In this document: positions 49,369-57,882 of the stretch, piece after piece
Layout of the letters: each line of letters begins with the position of its first letter
Numbering within the stretch: the first letter of the stretch is position 1
Origin: Candidatus Hydrothermarchaeum profundi
Lineage (GTDB): Archaea > Hydrothermarchaeota > Hydrothermarchaeia > Hydrothermarchaeales > Hydrothermarchaeaceae
Assembly: GCA_002011125.2 (NCBI GenBank)
Contig: MTMF02000009.1
Span: 1,580,989-1,644,988 of the forward strand
Direction of reading: 5' to 3'
Length of the DNA: 64,000 nucleotides
The notes under the pieces: model-generated
What the model saw: the letters and a program-made list of their open reading frames with translations, nothing else
Databases searched by the model: none
What the model was told of the DNA's origin: nothing
Translations under genes and position numbers: made by a program

Positions 49369-50749
49369 GTCTAGATCTGCCGTTGAACTCGGTTTCTTTA
49401 ACATTCACCGTAAGCGGCAGTTCCTTTAAACGCTCAAAATCTCCCCCTACAACACACTCAAAAATCTCTGGGTATATCTTGGCTCTTTCATCCCAGTCGT
49501 AGTATCTAACTACAAATTCTCTTGCATTCTTGCCCATTTCTTCTATCTTCTCAGGATTACTTAAAAGATACTCTATTTTAGCTGCAATATCCTTCGGATC
49601 AAAAGGATTACATTGCAGAGCAGTAACATCATTAATCATACGCTCCATAAAACCTCCAGTTCCATTTATACAAGGGACTCCGCAAGCTCCCGCCTCCAAG
49701 TCAAACTGCCCATGAGGTTCGTACTTACTCGGTGCTAGTGCTATTTTGGCCCTAGATATTTCTACTGCCTTCTCTTCATTAGGTACCCATCGCGTAGTAA
49801 CAAATATATTATCCTCGAGTCTTTCTTTTTTTATCCTTTCATAAACCTCCGCTTCAAGCTCTCCGCCCCCTATCATTCTTACCTTAATCTCAGGATATTT
49901 TGGTAATAGAATCTTTATTGCATCGATTAGTTCCATAACTCCCTTTACATGCGCGAACCTAGCTATGAAAATTATATCATAACGTTTATCCACATTCATA
50001 GGCCTATAAACATCCGTATCAACACCATGGTGTATGGGATAAGTTTTCTCCCGTATCACATCCGTAGGGATACCGTGCATAGAACCCACTTTAACTACTT
50101 CTTCTACCATATTCAAGCCTACTGTGAAAACAACATCACTTTTCTTTATACCAATCGCTTCTATGTCCCGTATAGTCCTAGAACCAGAATAGTATCCGCC
50201 ATAAGAGATTTCTTTAGGGCCTTCAAAAGTATGAACTATGCCTCCAACCCTGCCAGACTCTAGAGAATGGAGAAATGAAATCAAAGGCACATGATATTTA
50301 ACGGATTTTTCGAAACTCCCTAATATCGCCATCCAATCGTGGGCAACTATTAAGTCCGGGTCTATACTTGTTCTAATGTAGGGGATAGCTAAACTATAGT
50401 CAGATATGAATGGTATTAAAGGAAGCTCTGAACTATGTTGACCACTAAACTCTATCCCCGCCATGTTAAATAGCTCTTGACATTTTTTTATTGTTTCATC
50501 AGGATATAACCCGAATAACGGCCTCACAACCCTATATCCATCTATCTCCTCATAGATAGGTAGATCCTTCCCTCTCAGTCTCCGCATCCCCACGCCTAGG
50601 ATATTTACTCTCCCTGAAATTCTAGAGAGAACTTCATCAGATACTACCCCCAGCCCCCCAACTATACCGTATTTCTTTTTCTCCTTGTATTCTGGAAACC
50701 CATATGAAGGCAATTCGTAGCTATTCCATTCAATGTTTAACTTTCCCAC
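49349..50749 (-). CDS. Glycosyltransferase (GT4/GT5-like, GT-B fold)
   Basis: This 466-residue protein has an N-terminal donor-domain start like glycogen/starch synthases (YGIVGGLGVVSDEV) and a C-terminal GT1 domain with DIIFIARFAHVKGV, IGGGE and the nucleotide-sugar loop APSKYEPHGQFDLEAGACGVP. It probably transfers glucose or another hexose from a nucleotide sugar to a glycan or lipid. The acceptor is unknown. It is separate from the cytochrome island, divergent from the cytochrome gene at 50889. Confidence 0.88.
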   Translation of the reverse strand: MGKLNIEWNSYELPSYGFPEYKEKKKYGIVGGLGVVSDEVLSRISGRVNILGVGMRRLRGKDLPIYEEIDGYRVVRPLFGLYPDETIKKCQELFNMAGIEFSGQHSSELPLIPFISDYSLAIPYIRTSIDPDLIVAHDWMAILGSFEKSVKYHVPLISFLHSLESGRVGGIVHTFEGPKEISYGGYYSGSRTIRDIEAIGIKKSDVVFTVGLNMVEEVVKVGSMHGIPTDVIREKTYPIHHGVDTDVYRPMNVDKRYDIIFIARFAHVKGVMELIDAIKILLPKYPEIKVRMIGGGELEAEVYERIKKERLEDNIFVTTRWVPNEEKAVEISRAKIALAPSKYEPHGQFDLEAGACGVPCINGTGGFMERMINDVTALQCNPFDPKDIAAKIEYLLSNPEKIEEMGKNAREFVVRYYDWDERAKIYPEIFECVVGGDFERLKELPLTVNVKETEFNGRSRLISHQK

Positions 50750-50888
50750 ACATCACCAAACTGCTACAATGCATATAAATATTTTGAAAAAATTATTGCT
50801 TCAAATAGCTCTGAGAAATGTTAAAAAATAATTTTTATATGCGCTTACCTAATTCCATAGACTTCTCGTTAATATTAAAAAGGGGAAA

Positions 50889-52394
50889 TTGTTAAGACTT
50901 ACTCCTATGCGGATTGCAATCCTAGTTTTTATAATGACCGTAGCAACCGCTTATGCTTATAGTCCCCACGAAGACCCATCAAAACATCCTGGAGCTTACT
51001 GTATAAACTGCCACAAGAGATTTATCGTAGATAACCCTACCGTGGTAGAGATGTTTCCATGTAATAAACAGCCATGTCATAGTTTAGGTGAGGAGGAAAG
51101 GGCCGCTATCCATCTAAAAGAATACATGTGCGAGGACTGCCATGCAGCAATGTCAAAAGGCTTCGACATCCACAACATCCACAGAGGAAAAGTCAACTGC
51201 AAGATATGCCACCTCAGCCCCAGAGGATGGAACTCATCCATAGCAACAATACCAGAGCCAACAAAAAAAATAGAATCAGAAGGCTACACCATCTACATAC
51301 CCGGAGACACCAAATGCCCATACTGCCACAAAACAGCAGAAAAACCAAAAAAACTACACCAAGTACACCAGCCAGTAATCAACACATCCTGCAAGACATG
51401 CCACGGAAGTCTACATAAAGGGGATATCTGCATTAATTGCCATGTGAAATATTCCATCAAAAAGAATTCGGGCTGCATAACTGCATGTCATAGTTTAGGT
51501 GAGGAGGAAAGGGCCGCTATCCATCTAAAAGAATACATGTGCGAGGACTGCCATGCAGCAATGTCAAAAGGCTTCGACATCCACAACATCCACAGAGGAA
51601 AAGTCAACTGCAAGATATGCCACCTCAGCCCCAGAGGATGGAACTCATCCATAGCAACAATACCAGAGCCAACAAAAAAAATAGAATCAGAAGGCTACAC
51701 CATCTACATACCCGGAGACACCAAATGCCCATACTGCCACAAAACAGCAGAAAAACCAAAAAAACTACACCAAGTACACCAGCCAGTAATCAACACATCC
51801 TGCAAGACATGCCACGGAAAAATGAAGCCCTCTATTCTAAAACTATGGGGAATAGAAGCTAAAAAAATTAAGAAAGAGGGTTTATTAGAATCATTAAATA
51901 AAAAAATCTCTAGCATTTTCCAAGCAAAAGTAGATATGAGCTGTAATTTATGCCATGAAGAACTAGTATCAAGTTTCTATACAAGCCCTGTTACTAAAAA
52001 AATCTCTAAAGTACATATGTGGGCTAGCCAAGCAGACATCTTTTTCGGGCCTAACGGAGAACTGAAATATGAAATGGAGTTTACAATTAATAATGAGAGT
52101 ACTGCCTGCCTATTATGTCACAAGATAGAAACAGTTAACGTTTATACAGGGAGCCATAAGATATACTGGAGAAAATGTACTAATGAAAGCTGTCATGGAG
52201 ATATAGCCTCAAATGGTACACGAATCTTCGTGGATGCAGGTAGCTTTAACTTGCCTGCATCAGCTAGAAATAGTCACGGATTATGGATTCAAAAAATAGA
52301 AAAAAAAGGATGGACTCAGGGATTTAGAGAAATCTGCGGTTGTCATCAGATACATCCTACCTACTCAAGAAGCTTAATAACCTCTGTTTTATAA
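50889..52394 (+). CDS. Large multiheme cytochrome c with duplicated heme cassette
   Basis: This 501-residue protein has a signal peptide ending near TAYAYSP, then 15 clear heme sites (CXXCH: 11; variants CX4CH: CNKQPCH and CTNESCH; CX3CH: CITACH; one further CXXCH) plus a CGCH at the end. A cassette of 112 codons with four hemes (CEDCH, CKICH, CPYCH, CKTCH) is repeated with identical DNA, 137 residues apart. It is exported and would form a heme wire between the membrane and an external donor or acceptor. The TTG at 50889 follows AAGGGGA, with an ATG at 50907 as alternative. It is related to the cytochrome at 56305. Confidence 0.87.
   Translation: MLRLTPMRIAILVFIMTVATAYAYSPHEDPSKHPGAYCINCHKRFIVDNPTVVEMFPCNKQPCHSLGEEERAAIHLKEYMCEDCHAAMSKGFDIHNIHRGKVNCKICHLSPRGWNSSIATIPEPTKKIESEGYTIYIPGDTKCPYCHKTAEKPKKLHQVHQPVINTSCKTCHGSLHKGDICINCHVKYSIKKNSGCITACHSLGEEERAAIHLKEYMCEDCHAAMSKGFDIHNIHRGKVNCKICHLSPRGWNSSIATIPEPTKKIESEGYTIYIPGDTKCPYCHKTAEKPKKLHQVHQPVINTSCKTCHGKMKPSILKLWGIEAKKIKKEGLLESLNKKISSIFQAKVDMSCNLCHEELVSSFYTSPVTKKISKVHMWASQADIFFGPNGELKYEMEFTINNESTACLLCHKIETVNVYTGSHKIYWRKCTNESCHGDIASNGTRIFVDAGSFNLPASARNSHGLWIQKIEKKGWTQGFREICGCHQIHPTYSRSLITSVL
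51073..51408 (+). repeat. 336-bp exact direct repeat, copy 1 (heme cassette)
   Basis: This stretch is identical to 51484-51819 (411 bp downstream). It covers 112 codons with four heme-binding motifs. Third positions are strongly A/C-rich with almost no T, unlike the flanking gene sequence. Confidence 0.9.
51484..51819 (+). repeat. 336-bp exact direct repeat, copy 2 (heme cassette)
   Basis: This is the second identical copy of the cassette at 51073-51408. The 75-bp linker between the two copies differs from the cassette and has ordinary codon use, so the repeats arose by copying of a defined module. Confidence 0.9.
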
Positions 52395-54100
52395 GTATCA
52401 AGCATATTTTTGATCTCTATCTCGTTTAATTTTCCTTGTGAACTTTCAGTTTCAAAGAATCTTTTTGGAATCCTAATCGCATCTAAATTAAAGCCTTCTC
52501 TTGTCTTAAACTTATATTTTATCTTGAAAATTTCCTTACCTATACCTAAAAATTCCTCTACCTCCTTCTGGATTCCTAAAGAGTTAAGAGCTTTTTCTAT
52601 TCGCTCTGGGGTATAAACCTCCCTTGCGAATAAGCATATCACGAGGGAATTAGCAAAACACCGCCAATAGTCTTCTCTCAATAAATTACTTACAATTTCG
52701 GTCTCTCTTAATTTACCTTTCAATAATTTTTGATCCAAGCTGTATCCCGCATTATCCAGGTGCCCATGTCTCGGACCGGCTATGTGCCCTATAAGATTCG
52801 CCCTGCCCGTATGATAACCAGCCATACCGAGCCCCCCTAACGATAAAGCATATTCCTCTCCACCAAACTTTTGTGCAGCCGCCGTTTCACCTTTAGCTAA
52901 GGCCTTATAAAAATCATTGGGCATCTTAACAATATACTGGACGGCCTTTTTATAGGCCTCCACATTACCAAAAGCCAGATCTATGCCAAGAGTATCATGT
53001 TTAGATATGAGATGGTTTTCATAGGCCTCCGTTGCCCAAGAGAGAGTCGTCCCAGTAGACATTGCATCTAGCCCCAAATGATCCACAGACTCTATTAAAC
53101 TTAGAACTTGCTCTGCCAGAGGTATCCCTAACAAGCTACCTAGCGCGAATATAGGCTCATAATCATAAGGGATCCTTTTGGTCTCGAATTCGAATCCCCT
53201 GGCAAAAGGAATCTGCATTGTAGCTATATGAATACATCCAACCGGACAAGCAGTACATGCAATGTGCTTCGCCATATAATTCTCAGCAAGATGCTCCCCT
53301 GAGATATACTCGGCATACTCAAAAGTAGAAGATTTAAGATTCCTAGTCGGCAAGCCCCTAATCTGATTCAAGGGATTGACATTAATAGCAGTACCATAAT
53401 CATGGTATTTGTTAAGACTATCAGTATTCACAATAACATCATACAACTCTTTATATGCCTTCAAATATCCTTTTTTATCCTCCATAGGTAGGTCTTTTGA
53501 ACCAGAAATCGCAATGGCTTTAAGATTCTTGCTCCCAAATACCGCTCCTAAGCCAAGCCTACCAAAATGTCTGTATGTGTCAACATTTACATTTGCATAT
53601 CTTACTAAGTTCTCTCCTGCGGGACCGATCCTTATTATACTCCTTCTACCTGGAGCGGGTTCTACATCCCTTAAAATCTTTCCCACAGTATACGCTGAAG
53701 ATATACCCCATATCGATCTCGCATCCTTAAAGTAAACTTTTTCATTTTGGATGGATAGATAAACCGGGCGATCACTTTTTCCTTTTATAACAATAGCCAT
53801 GTTTCCAGAGAAACGCATAGCGGCACCTAGCCTACCACCAGCATAGCTCTCGCCTAATTCGTTTGTCAAAGGAGATTTAAAAAGAGCAACCGCCTTAGTA
53901 CATGTAGGAAATGCCCCAGTTAAAGGTCCGGTAGATAGGATTATTGGATTCTCAGGGCTGAGAGGGTCTACGCCTTTGGGACAGTTCTCCATAAGGAGGC
54001 TTATACCTACCCCTACCCCCCCAATATATTTCTCAAAAAGGTCTTTTCTTTCCTCCTGATACACTTCTCTATTTCCAAGGTTAATGTAAAGTACATTCAT
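52361..54100 (-). CDS. aor: Tungsten-containing aldehyde:ferredoxin oxidoreductase
   Basis: This 579-residue protein has the AOR N-terminal barrel (IGGVGVGISLL, SYAGGRLGAAMRFSG) that binds the tungstopterin, and the [4Fe-4S] cysteines C282, C285, C289 (CTACPVGC) and C481 (YWRCF), matching the spacing of Pyrococcus AOR. It oxidises aldehydes to acids with reduced ferredoxin, in the cytoplasm. It is coupled to a ferredoxin gene (4-nt overlap). Its 3' end overlaps the convergent cytochrome gene by 34 nt, which is unusual. The aldehyde substrate is not known. Confidence 0.92.
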   Translation of the reverse strand: MNVLYINLGNREVYQEERKDLFEKYIGGVGVGISLLMENCPKGVDPLSPENPIILSTGPLTGAFPTCTKAVALFKSPLTNELGESYAGGRLGAAMRFSGNMAIVIKGKSDRPVYLSIQNEKVYFKDARSIWGISSAYTVGKILRDVEPAPGRRSIIRIGPAGENLVRYANVNVDTYRHFGRLGLGAVFGSKNLKAIAISGSKDLPMEDKKGYLKAYKELYDVIVNTDSLNKYHDYGTAINVNPLNQIRGLPTRNLKSSTFEYAEYISGEHLAENYMAKHIACTACPVGCIHIATMQIPFARGFEFETKRIPYDYEPIFALGSLLGIPLAEQVLSLIESVDHLGLDAMSTGTTLSWATEAYENHLISKHDTLGIDLAFGNVEAYKKAVQYIVKMPNDFYKALAKGETAAAQKFGGEEYALSLGGLGMAGYHTGRANLIGHIAGPRHGHLDNAGYSLDQKLLKGKLRETEIVSNLLREDYWRCFANSLVICLFAREVYTPERIEKALNSLGIQKEVEEFLGIGKEIFKIKYKFKTREGFNLDAIRIPKRFFETESSQGKLNEIEIKNMLDTYKTEVIKLLE

Positions 54101-54501
54101 AGTACTTCAAACCTCTCAAGTTCAAGAATATCATGGGGGCAAAATTTAGCACAAGCTCCGCATTGAATACATATTAGCGGCTGATTTAGTTCTTCATCAA
54201 ACTCGATGGCCCCGAGAAGGCAAGCTTCAACGCATTTTTTACAACCAGTACACTTTTCTTTTATAAAATAAAGGCTATCTCTAACTTCAATAGCATACTC
54301 AGGACATGAAGCTACACATGGAGGGTCTTCACACATCCTACATGCAACAATTGCAAATTCACTTTCTATTCCGCCTGTAGTTTTAACATGTATAGCGCTC
54401 CTATCCGTAGAAATAACCCCATATCTCGTTCTAGCACATGCAAAAACGCAACTCATACAGCCGATACACCGCTCTGGATTCTTTACTTTTATCCTCTTCA
54501 T
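54097..54501 (-). CDS. Polyferredoxin (four [4Fe-4S] motifs), partner of AOR
   Basis: This 134-residue protein holds four cysteine groups: CIGCMSCVFAC, CRMCEDPPCVASC, CTGCKKCVEAC and CIQCGACAKFC. It is the same layout as electron-transfer subunits of DMSO reductase/AOR-type complexes (HycB/DmsB-like), without signal peptide. It overlaps the AOR start by 4 nt, so it should accept electrons from AOR in the cytoplasm. It is divergent from a cytochrome c gene. Confidence 0.93.
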   Translation of the reverse strand: MKRIKVKNPERCIGCMSCVFACARTRYGVISTDRSAIHVKTTGGIESEFAIVACRMCEDPPCVASCPEYAIEVRDSLYFIKEKCTGCKKCVEACLLGAIEFDEELNQPLICIQCGACAKFCPHDILELERFEVL

Positions 54502-54572
54502 ATCATCTCCCCTAATACTCCACTCCTCGAGTATTTTCTACCTCTGCAGATAAATATTTTATGCGGAAAAAC

Positions 54573-54580
54573 TTTATTAT
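54573..54580 (+). promoter_or_regulatory. TATA box of leaderless cytochrome gene
   Basis: TTTATTAT with an upstream GGAAAAAC element sits about 26 nt before the ATG at 54601, so the transcript should start at the ATG. Confidence 0.45.
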
Positions 54581-54600
54581 CTAAAGACTGACTTAACATC

Positions 54601-55233
54601 ATGAGATTTAGTTCAATTCTTATAGTGATCCTCGTTATAACTGGAGTTTACCTACTTCCATCCGTGCTGGCAAAGTTTGCAGGAACTCACACCGTAGAAG
54701 TTAATCAAACAGGAGGCGTACAACAACTTAGATGCATCGAGTGCCATGAATACGCATTTGATGAATTAAACTCTACAGTTGCACAATCGGTGCTTAAAAA
54801 ACACAAAAATGCTGCAGGAAATTCTACTTACACTTTAAGCTGGCTCCAACGTAGCTTGAACAATCAAACCGACGAAGGAATTTGCATTCTATGCCATGGA
54901 GTAATAAAAGCTTACGAGAATTTGAGTCATACAGGAGTAGTAATGAGAGTATGCACGGATATAAATTGCCATGGAAACAATGAAACTACAAACAACACAA
55001 TGTACAGCGCGGGAAATGTTGGACCAGTTCTTGGAAATACTAACGCCCATGAAGAGTGGTTTGATGATATGGGTTCTTACTTGACTAGACATCAAAATGA
55101 GTCTGGCGCTAACTTAACTCGTGATTATTACACTTGCTTAGGTTGTCATACTTATACTGAAGTGGACATCAGTATTAGCAGAGCTAACTATGATCATTCA
55201 GACCCCTCATACAGCAAAAATAGGTATATTTAA
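54601..55233 (+). CDS. Small tetraheme cytochrome c
   Basis: This 210-residue exported protein has a signal peptide (about 1-22) and four heme sites: CIECH, CILCH, CX4CH (CTDINCH) and CLGCH. It shares its layout and phrases (KFAGTHTVE, CTDxxCHG, CLGCHT) with the cytochrome at 55428, so they are paralogues. No heme-ligand pattern for a known enzyme is visible, so electron carriage is assumed. The leader is absent (TATA 26 nt upstream). Its stop at 55233 is followed by an AT-rich gap. Confidence 0.85.
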   Translation: MRFSSILIVILVITGVYLLPSVLAKFAGTHTVEVNQTGGVQQLRCIECHEYAFDELNSTVAQSVLKKHKNAAGNSTYTLSWLQRSLNNQTDEGICILCHGVIKAYENLSHTGVVMRVCTDINCHGNNETTNNTMYSAGNVGPVLGNTNAHEEWFDDMGSYLTRHQNESGANLTRDYYTCLGCHTYTEVDISISRANYDHSDPSYSKNRYI

Positions 55234-55427
55234 TCAAACTTTGACGGAAAGTAAGAATTTTTCTAGGATTTTTAAATGAAATTTACTTTTATTTACAAAT
55301 AATAAGAATAAATAAACATCGACACTAAGTCTCTTATGGAAAAGTTTAAATATTATTTTGATTATTGTTAATCTAACACCGTCCCTCATCTGGGAGATAC
55401 TATGAGGAAGGAGACGGAGGTGAAATA
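55234..55427. other. AT-rich gap with promoter and hairpin for next cytochrome
   Basis: A BRE/TATA (GGAAAAG TTTAAATATT, about 55338-55353) predicts a start near 55373. The leader contains the hairpin listed at 55379-55417. No gene is supported here. Confidence 0.5.
55379..55417 (+). promoter_or_regulatory. Leader hairpin at the ribosome-binding site
   Basis: CCGTC (55379-55383) pairs with GACGG (55413-55417), and CCTCAT (55384-55389) with ATGAGG (55402-55407), leaving a 12-nt loop and an AAGGA bulge. The last GG of the stem is the beginning of the GGAGGTG ribosome-binding site, so folding could limit translation of the next gene. Confidence 0.5.
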
Positions 55428-56204
55428 TTGAATACGAAATTGTTGATGCTGATGGGAACAATCGTGTTGGGTATATATGTGCTCCCGAGCGTAACAGCAA
55501 AATTTGCAGGGTCCCACACTATGGAGGCTAATACTACGGGAGGCGTTACTGAAGTGCAGTGCGGTAATTGTCATCAGTACATTCAAGACGAGTTGAACTT
55601 ATCGGATGGTAGTCTATCAGATGACGTAGTTACTGCCCATATAACTGCTCTTCAAGATACTAATTATGCCAATGCCAGTAACCAAAGTGCCCCGCTAAAG
55701 ATGGATGCTATTACAGATGCTGATATTACTACTGTGTGTCATCTCTGCCACAAAGTTCAATCAGGAGTTAGTGGAGGACACACCCAAGTAACCATTAGAG
55801 CCTGTACAGATTCAGCGTGCCATGGCTATAACTCAAGCGCAAGCCCATTATATTCGAGTAAACTGAATATAACTGAGAAGCTAGGTTCACCCTATGATGC
55901 CCACAATGTTTGGTATAATGCTATGACAAGCGCATCACCGTATAAAGCAGATGATGTAGATGGATGGGCTGGAGACTTAGTAAACCAAACTGCTGTGAGC
56001 GGTGGGAACTATACGATAGCATTTTATACCTGCTTAGGATGCCATACTCACGTGGGAATCGAATTCTCGCCAATAAACAGGTGGAACGCCTATAGTATCA
56101 ATGTATCTTTCAATAATCAGGGAGCTGCTACTGTAGAGTTTATAAATATGACTAGCACAAATACGACTTACGCCTCTAAGTCCCACGGCTCCGTCTGGAG
56201 ATAA
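55428..56204 (+). CDS. Tetraheme cytochrome c, TTG start
   Basis: A TTG at 55428 follows GGAGGTG by 5 nt, a clear start. The 258-residue product has a signal peptide (about 1-24), then four heme sites: CGNCH, CHLCH, CX4CH (CTDSACH) and CLGCH. It is a paralogue of the protein at 54601 with a longer C-terminus lacking hemes. Its leader carries a hairpin overlapping the ribosome-binding site. It would carry electrons outside the membrane next to its paralogues. Confidence 0.85.
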   Translation: MNTKLLMLMGTIVLGIYVLPSVTAKFAGSHTMEANTTGGVTEVQCGNCHQYIQDELNLSDGSLSDDVVTAHITALQDTNYANASNQSAPLKMDAITDADITTVCHLCHKVQSGVSGGHTQVTIRACTDSACHGYNSSASPLYSSKLNITEKLGSPYDAHNVWYNAMTSASPYKADDVDGWAGDLVNQTAVSGGNYTIAFYTCLGCHTHVGIEFSPINRWNAYSINVSFNNQGAATVEFINMTSTNTTYASKSHGSVWR

Positions 56205-56227
56205 GATTCCTAATAACTCAACAATCT

Positions 56228-56251
56228 CCCGGGTGAATATGAACACCCGGG
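56228..56251 (+). terminator. Hairpin terminator after cytochrome gene
   Basis: CCCGGGTG and CACCCGGG form an 8-bp stem with an 8-nt loop. TAAAACTTTTTTATTTTTT follows, giving a strong U-rich tail, and the stem begins 24 nt after the stop at 56204. Confidence 0.75.
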
Positions 56252-56304
56252 TAAAACTTTTTTATTTTTTAAAAGCTAGGTTAATCTATAATTACTGAAA
56301 CAAT

Positions 56305-57015
56305 ATGCGGCTGACTAATATGTATAGGGAGTATACAAAGTACTTAGCGTTTGTAATCGCTATTACAGCGGCCTTCGAGTTGGTATACGCATATAATCCC
56401 TACGAAAACCCTAAGACTCACCTAGGAGCAATTTGTATTGACTGCCATAAGCGGTTTAAAGATGTTATCGATAATCCAACTGTATCTTCTTTCAGACCAT
56501 GTTATAAAGATGACTGTCATTTATCTGCAGATAAATGGGGAGGCAAGTCGAAGAGGGAAAGCCTACATCTCTCACGAGAAATCTGCAAAAATTGCCATAC
56601 TGAGATTCACACCACCCATAGAGATCGAGTAAATTGCAGAGTATGCCACATGAGTCCTAGGGGATGGAACTCCTCAAAAGTAAGGATACCTGTATCCAAG
56701 GAACAGAGGGTTTTTGAGGAGATGACCATTACTATACCTGGTAGCGCAGAATGTTCCTATTGCCACTTTAAAATTCCTAGTGCAAAAAACATACACGAGG
56801 TACATTCTCCAGAACTAAAGAATAACCAAACATGCTTAAAATGCCATGGGAAAGTAATCGAGAAGCGGCCTGACCTTATAGCTAAGATGAGTGGTGAAAA
56901 GATTGAAGAAAAGAAAAGAGGTTTAATGAACTCTCGGCCAATAGTTGAATTTATTAGGTTTTATAACCTAATAACGATGCAGCTGATAGAGCTATTTACA
57001 TCAAAGGTGAGATAA
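56305..57015 (+). CDS. Hexaheme cytochrome c
   Basis: This 236-residue protein has a signal peptide or signal anchor (about 1-35) and six heme sites: CIDCH, CX4CH (CYKDDCH), CKNCH, CRVCH, CSYCH and CLKCH. Its middle (CRVCHMSPRGWNSS and then CSYCH, CLKCHGK) aligns with the four-heme cassette of the cytochrome at 50889, so that cassette is a shared module. A hydrophobic C-terminus (IVEFIRFYNLITMQLIELF) may anchor it in the membrane. It ends directly before the signal peptidase gene, with AGGTGA as the latter's ribosome-binding site. Confidence 0.85.
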   Translation: MRLTNMYREYTKYLAFVIAITAAFELVYAYNPYENPKTHLGAICIDCHKRFKDVIDNPTVSSFRPCYKDDCHLSADKWGGKSKRESLHLSREICKNCHTEIHTTHRDRVNCRVCHMSPRGWNSSKVRIPVSKEQRVFEEMTITIPGSAECSYCHFKIPSAKNIHEVHSPELKNNQTCLKCHGKVIEKRPDLIAKMSGEKIEEKKRGLMNSRPIVEFIRFYNLITMQLIELFTSKVR

Positions 57016-57852
57016 GTGGTTTTTCAACATCAATATCAATATCAGTATCAATATCAAACACAACTAGGATTTCAATATCAGTCTTTTGACCAGCTTATCC
57101 ACGAGCTTCCATTAACGGTTATTGTCCTTTCAATTTTTATAGCTTTGAGCCCTTTTTTTATATATTTACTTCATAGAAGAGGCGTTATTCCATCCGTCAT
57201 GAAACCTATTTTTAAGGCAGGATTACTTGTAAAAACAAAGTTAAGAGATAGAAGCATAAAATCTAGGATAACCGATGAATATACTAGTCTCAGAGATAAG
57301 AGAATAGAGTTCGGTTCGGTCGTATCCTTGGGTTTTTACTTGGCAAACGTCGTATTATTTTTATTGGTAGCTACAAAGATGATATTTTTTGGATTAGTGG
57401 TTTCTCAATCTATGCTTCCTACTCTAGCGCCTGCCGACTTAGTACTTTGTGAAGCTATCTCGATAAATAGTATAGAAAAAGGCGATATAGTTGTATTCTC
57501 GCCTCCAAACGGTGGCCCTATGACAATTCACAGGGTAGTAAGAGTGGGCCCGGATGGAATTAGAACCCGCGGGGATAACGTGGGGACAATGGACCCATGG
57601 ACGCTGAAGAAAGAGGATATCGTAGGTAAAGCGGTCATGGTTAATGGTAAACCCGTTATTCTAAAGAACTTTGGAACATATTTTATGCCTCGAAGAACTT
57701 ATATTCCAGGATCTGATCCCGCGTATGATTTTGTTAGAGGCATGATAAACGCCGTACATAGGTTTGGTCCGATATTTATTATATCTCTTGCTCTCTTAGC
57801 CCTAGTGTTCAGTTTTGGGGGAAAAAAGAAAAGGTATCTAACATATTCTTAA
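57016..57852 (+). CDS. Signal peptidase I (SEC11/S26-like) with N-terminal Gln-Tyr repeat
   Basis: This 278-residue protein begins with a Gln/Tyr repeat (HQYQYQYQYQTQ) coded by tandem CAATAT units. Two transmembrane segments follow (about 33-52 and 101-129) and then the catalytic serine S132 in SQSMLPT. The IHRVV histidine and the RGDNVGTMDPW acid region follow, as in the archaeal/ER type. A C-terminal span lies at about 250-268. It removes signal peptides from exported proteins, which include the neighbouring cytochromes. The GTG start abuts the cytochrome stop; AGGTGA provides the ribosome-binding site. Confidence 0.88.
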   Translation: MVFQHQYQYQYQYQTQLGFQYQSFDQLIHELPLTVIVLSIFIALSPFFIYLLHRRGVIPSVMKPIFKAGLLVKTKLRDRSIKSRITDEYTSLRDKRIEFGSVVSLGFYLANVVLFLLVATKMIFFGLVVSQSMLPTLAPADLVLCEAISINSIEKGDIVVFSPPNGGPMTIHRVVRVGPDGIRTRGDNVGTMDPWTLKKEDIVGKAVMVNGKPVILKNFGTYFMPRRTYIPGSDPAYDFVRGMINAVHRFGPIFIISLALLALVFSFGGKKKRYLTYS

Positions 57853-57882
57853 AAAATAATAGAAAATTAAAAGGCACTAAAT

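Noticed and set aside
51073-51819. Two long repeats considered as a CRISPR array or transposon ends
   Set aside because: There are only two copies, both in frame within one cytochrome gene, and no cas gene or inverted termini are present.
51128-51862. Two long open frames of about 100 codons in a second plus-strand frame, and antisense frames, inside the heme cassette
   Set aside because: They arise from the A/C-rich codon bias of the duplicated cassette. They have no ribosome-binding sites and their products are low-complexity and basic, so the in-frame cytochrome is the real gene.
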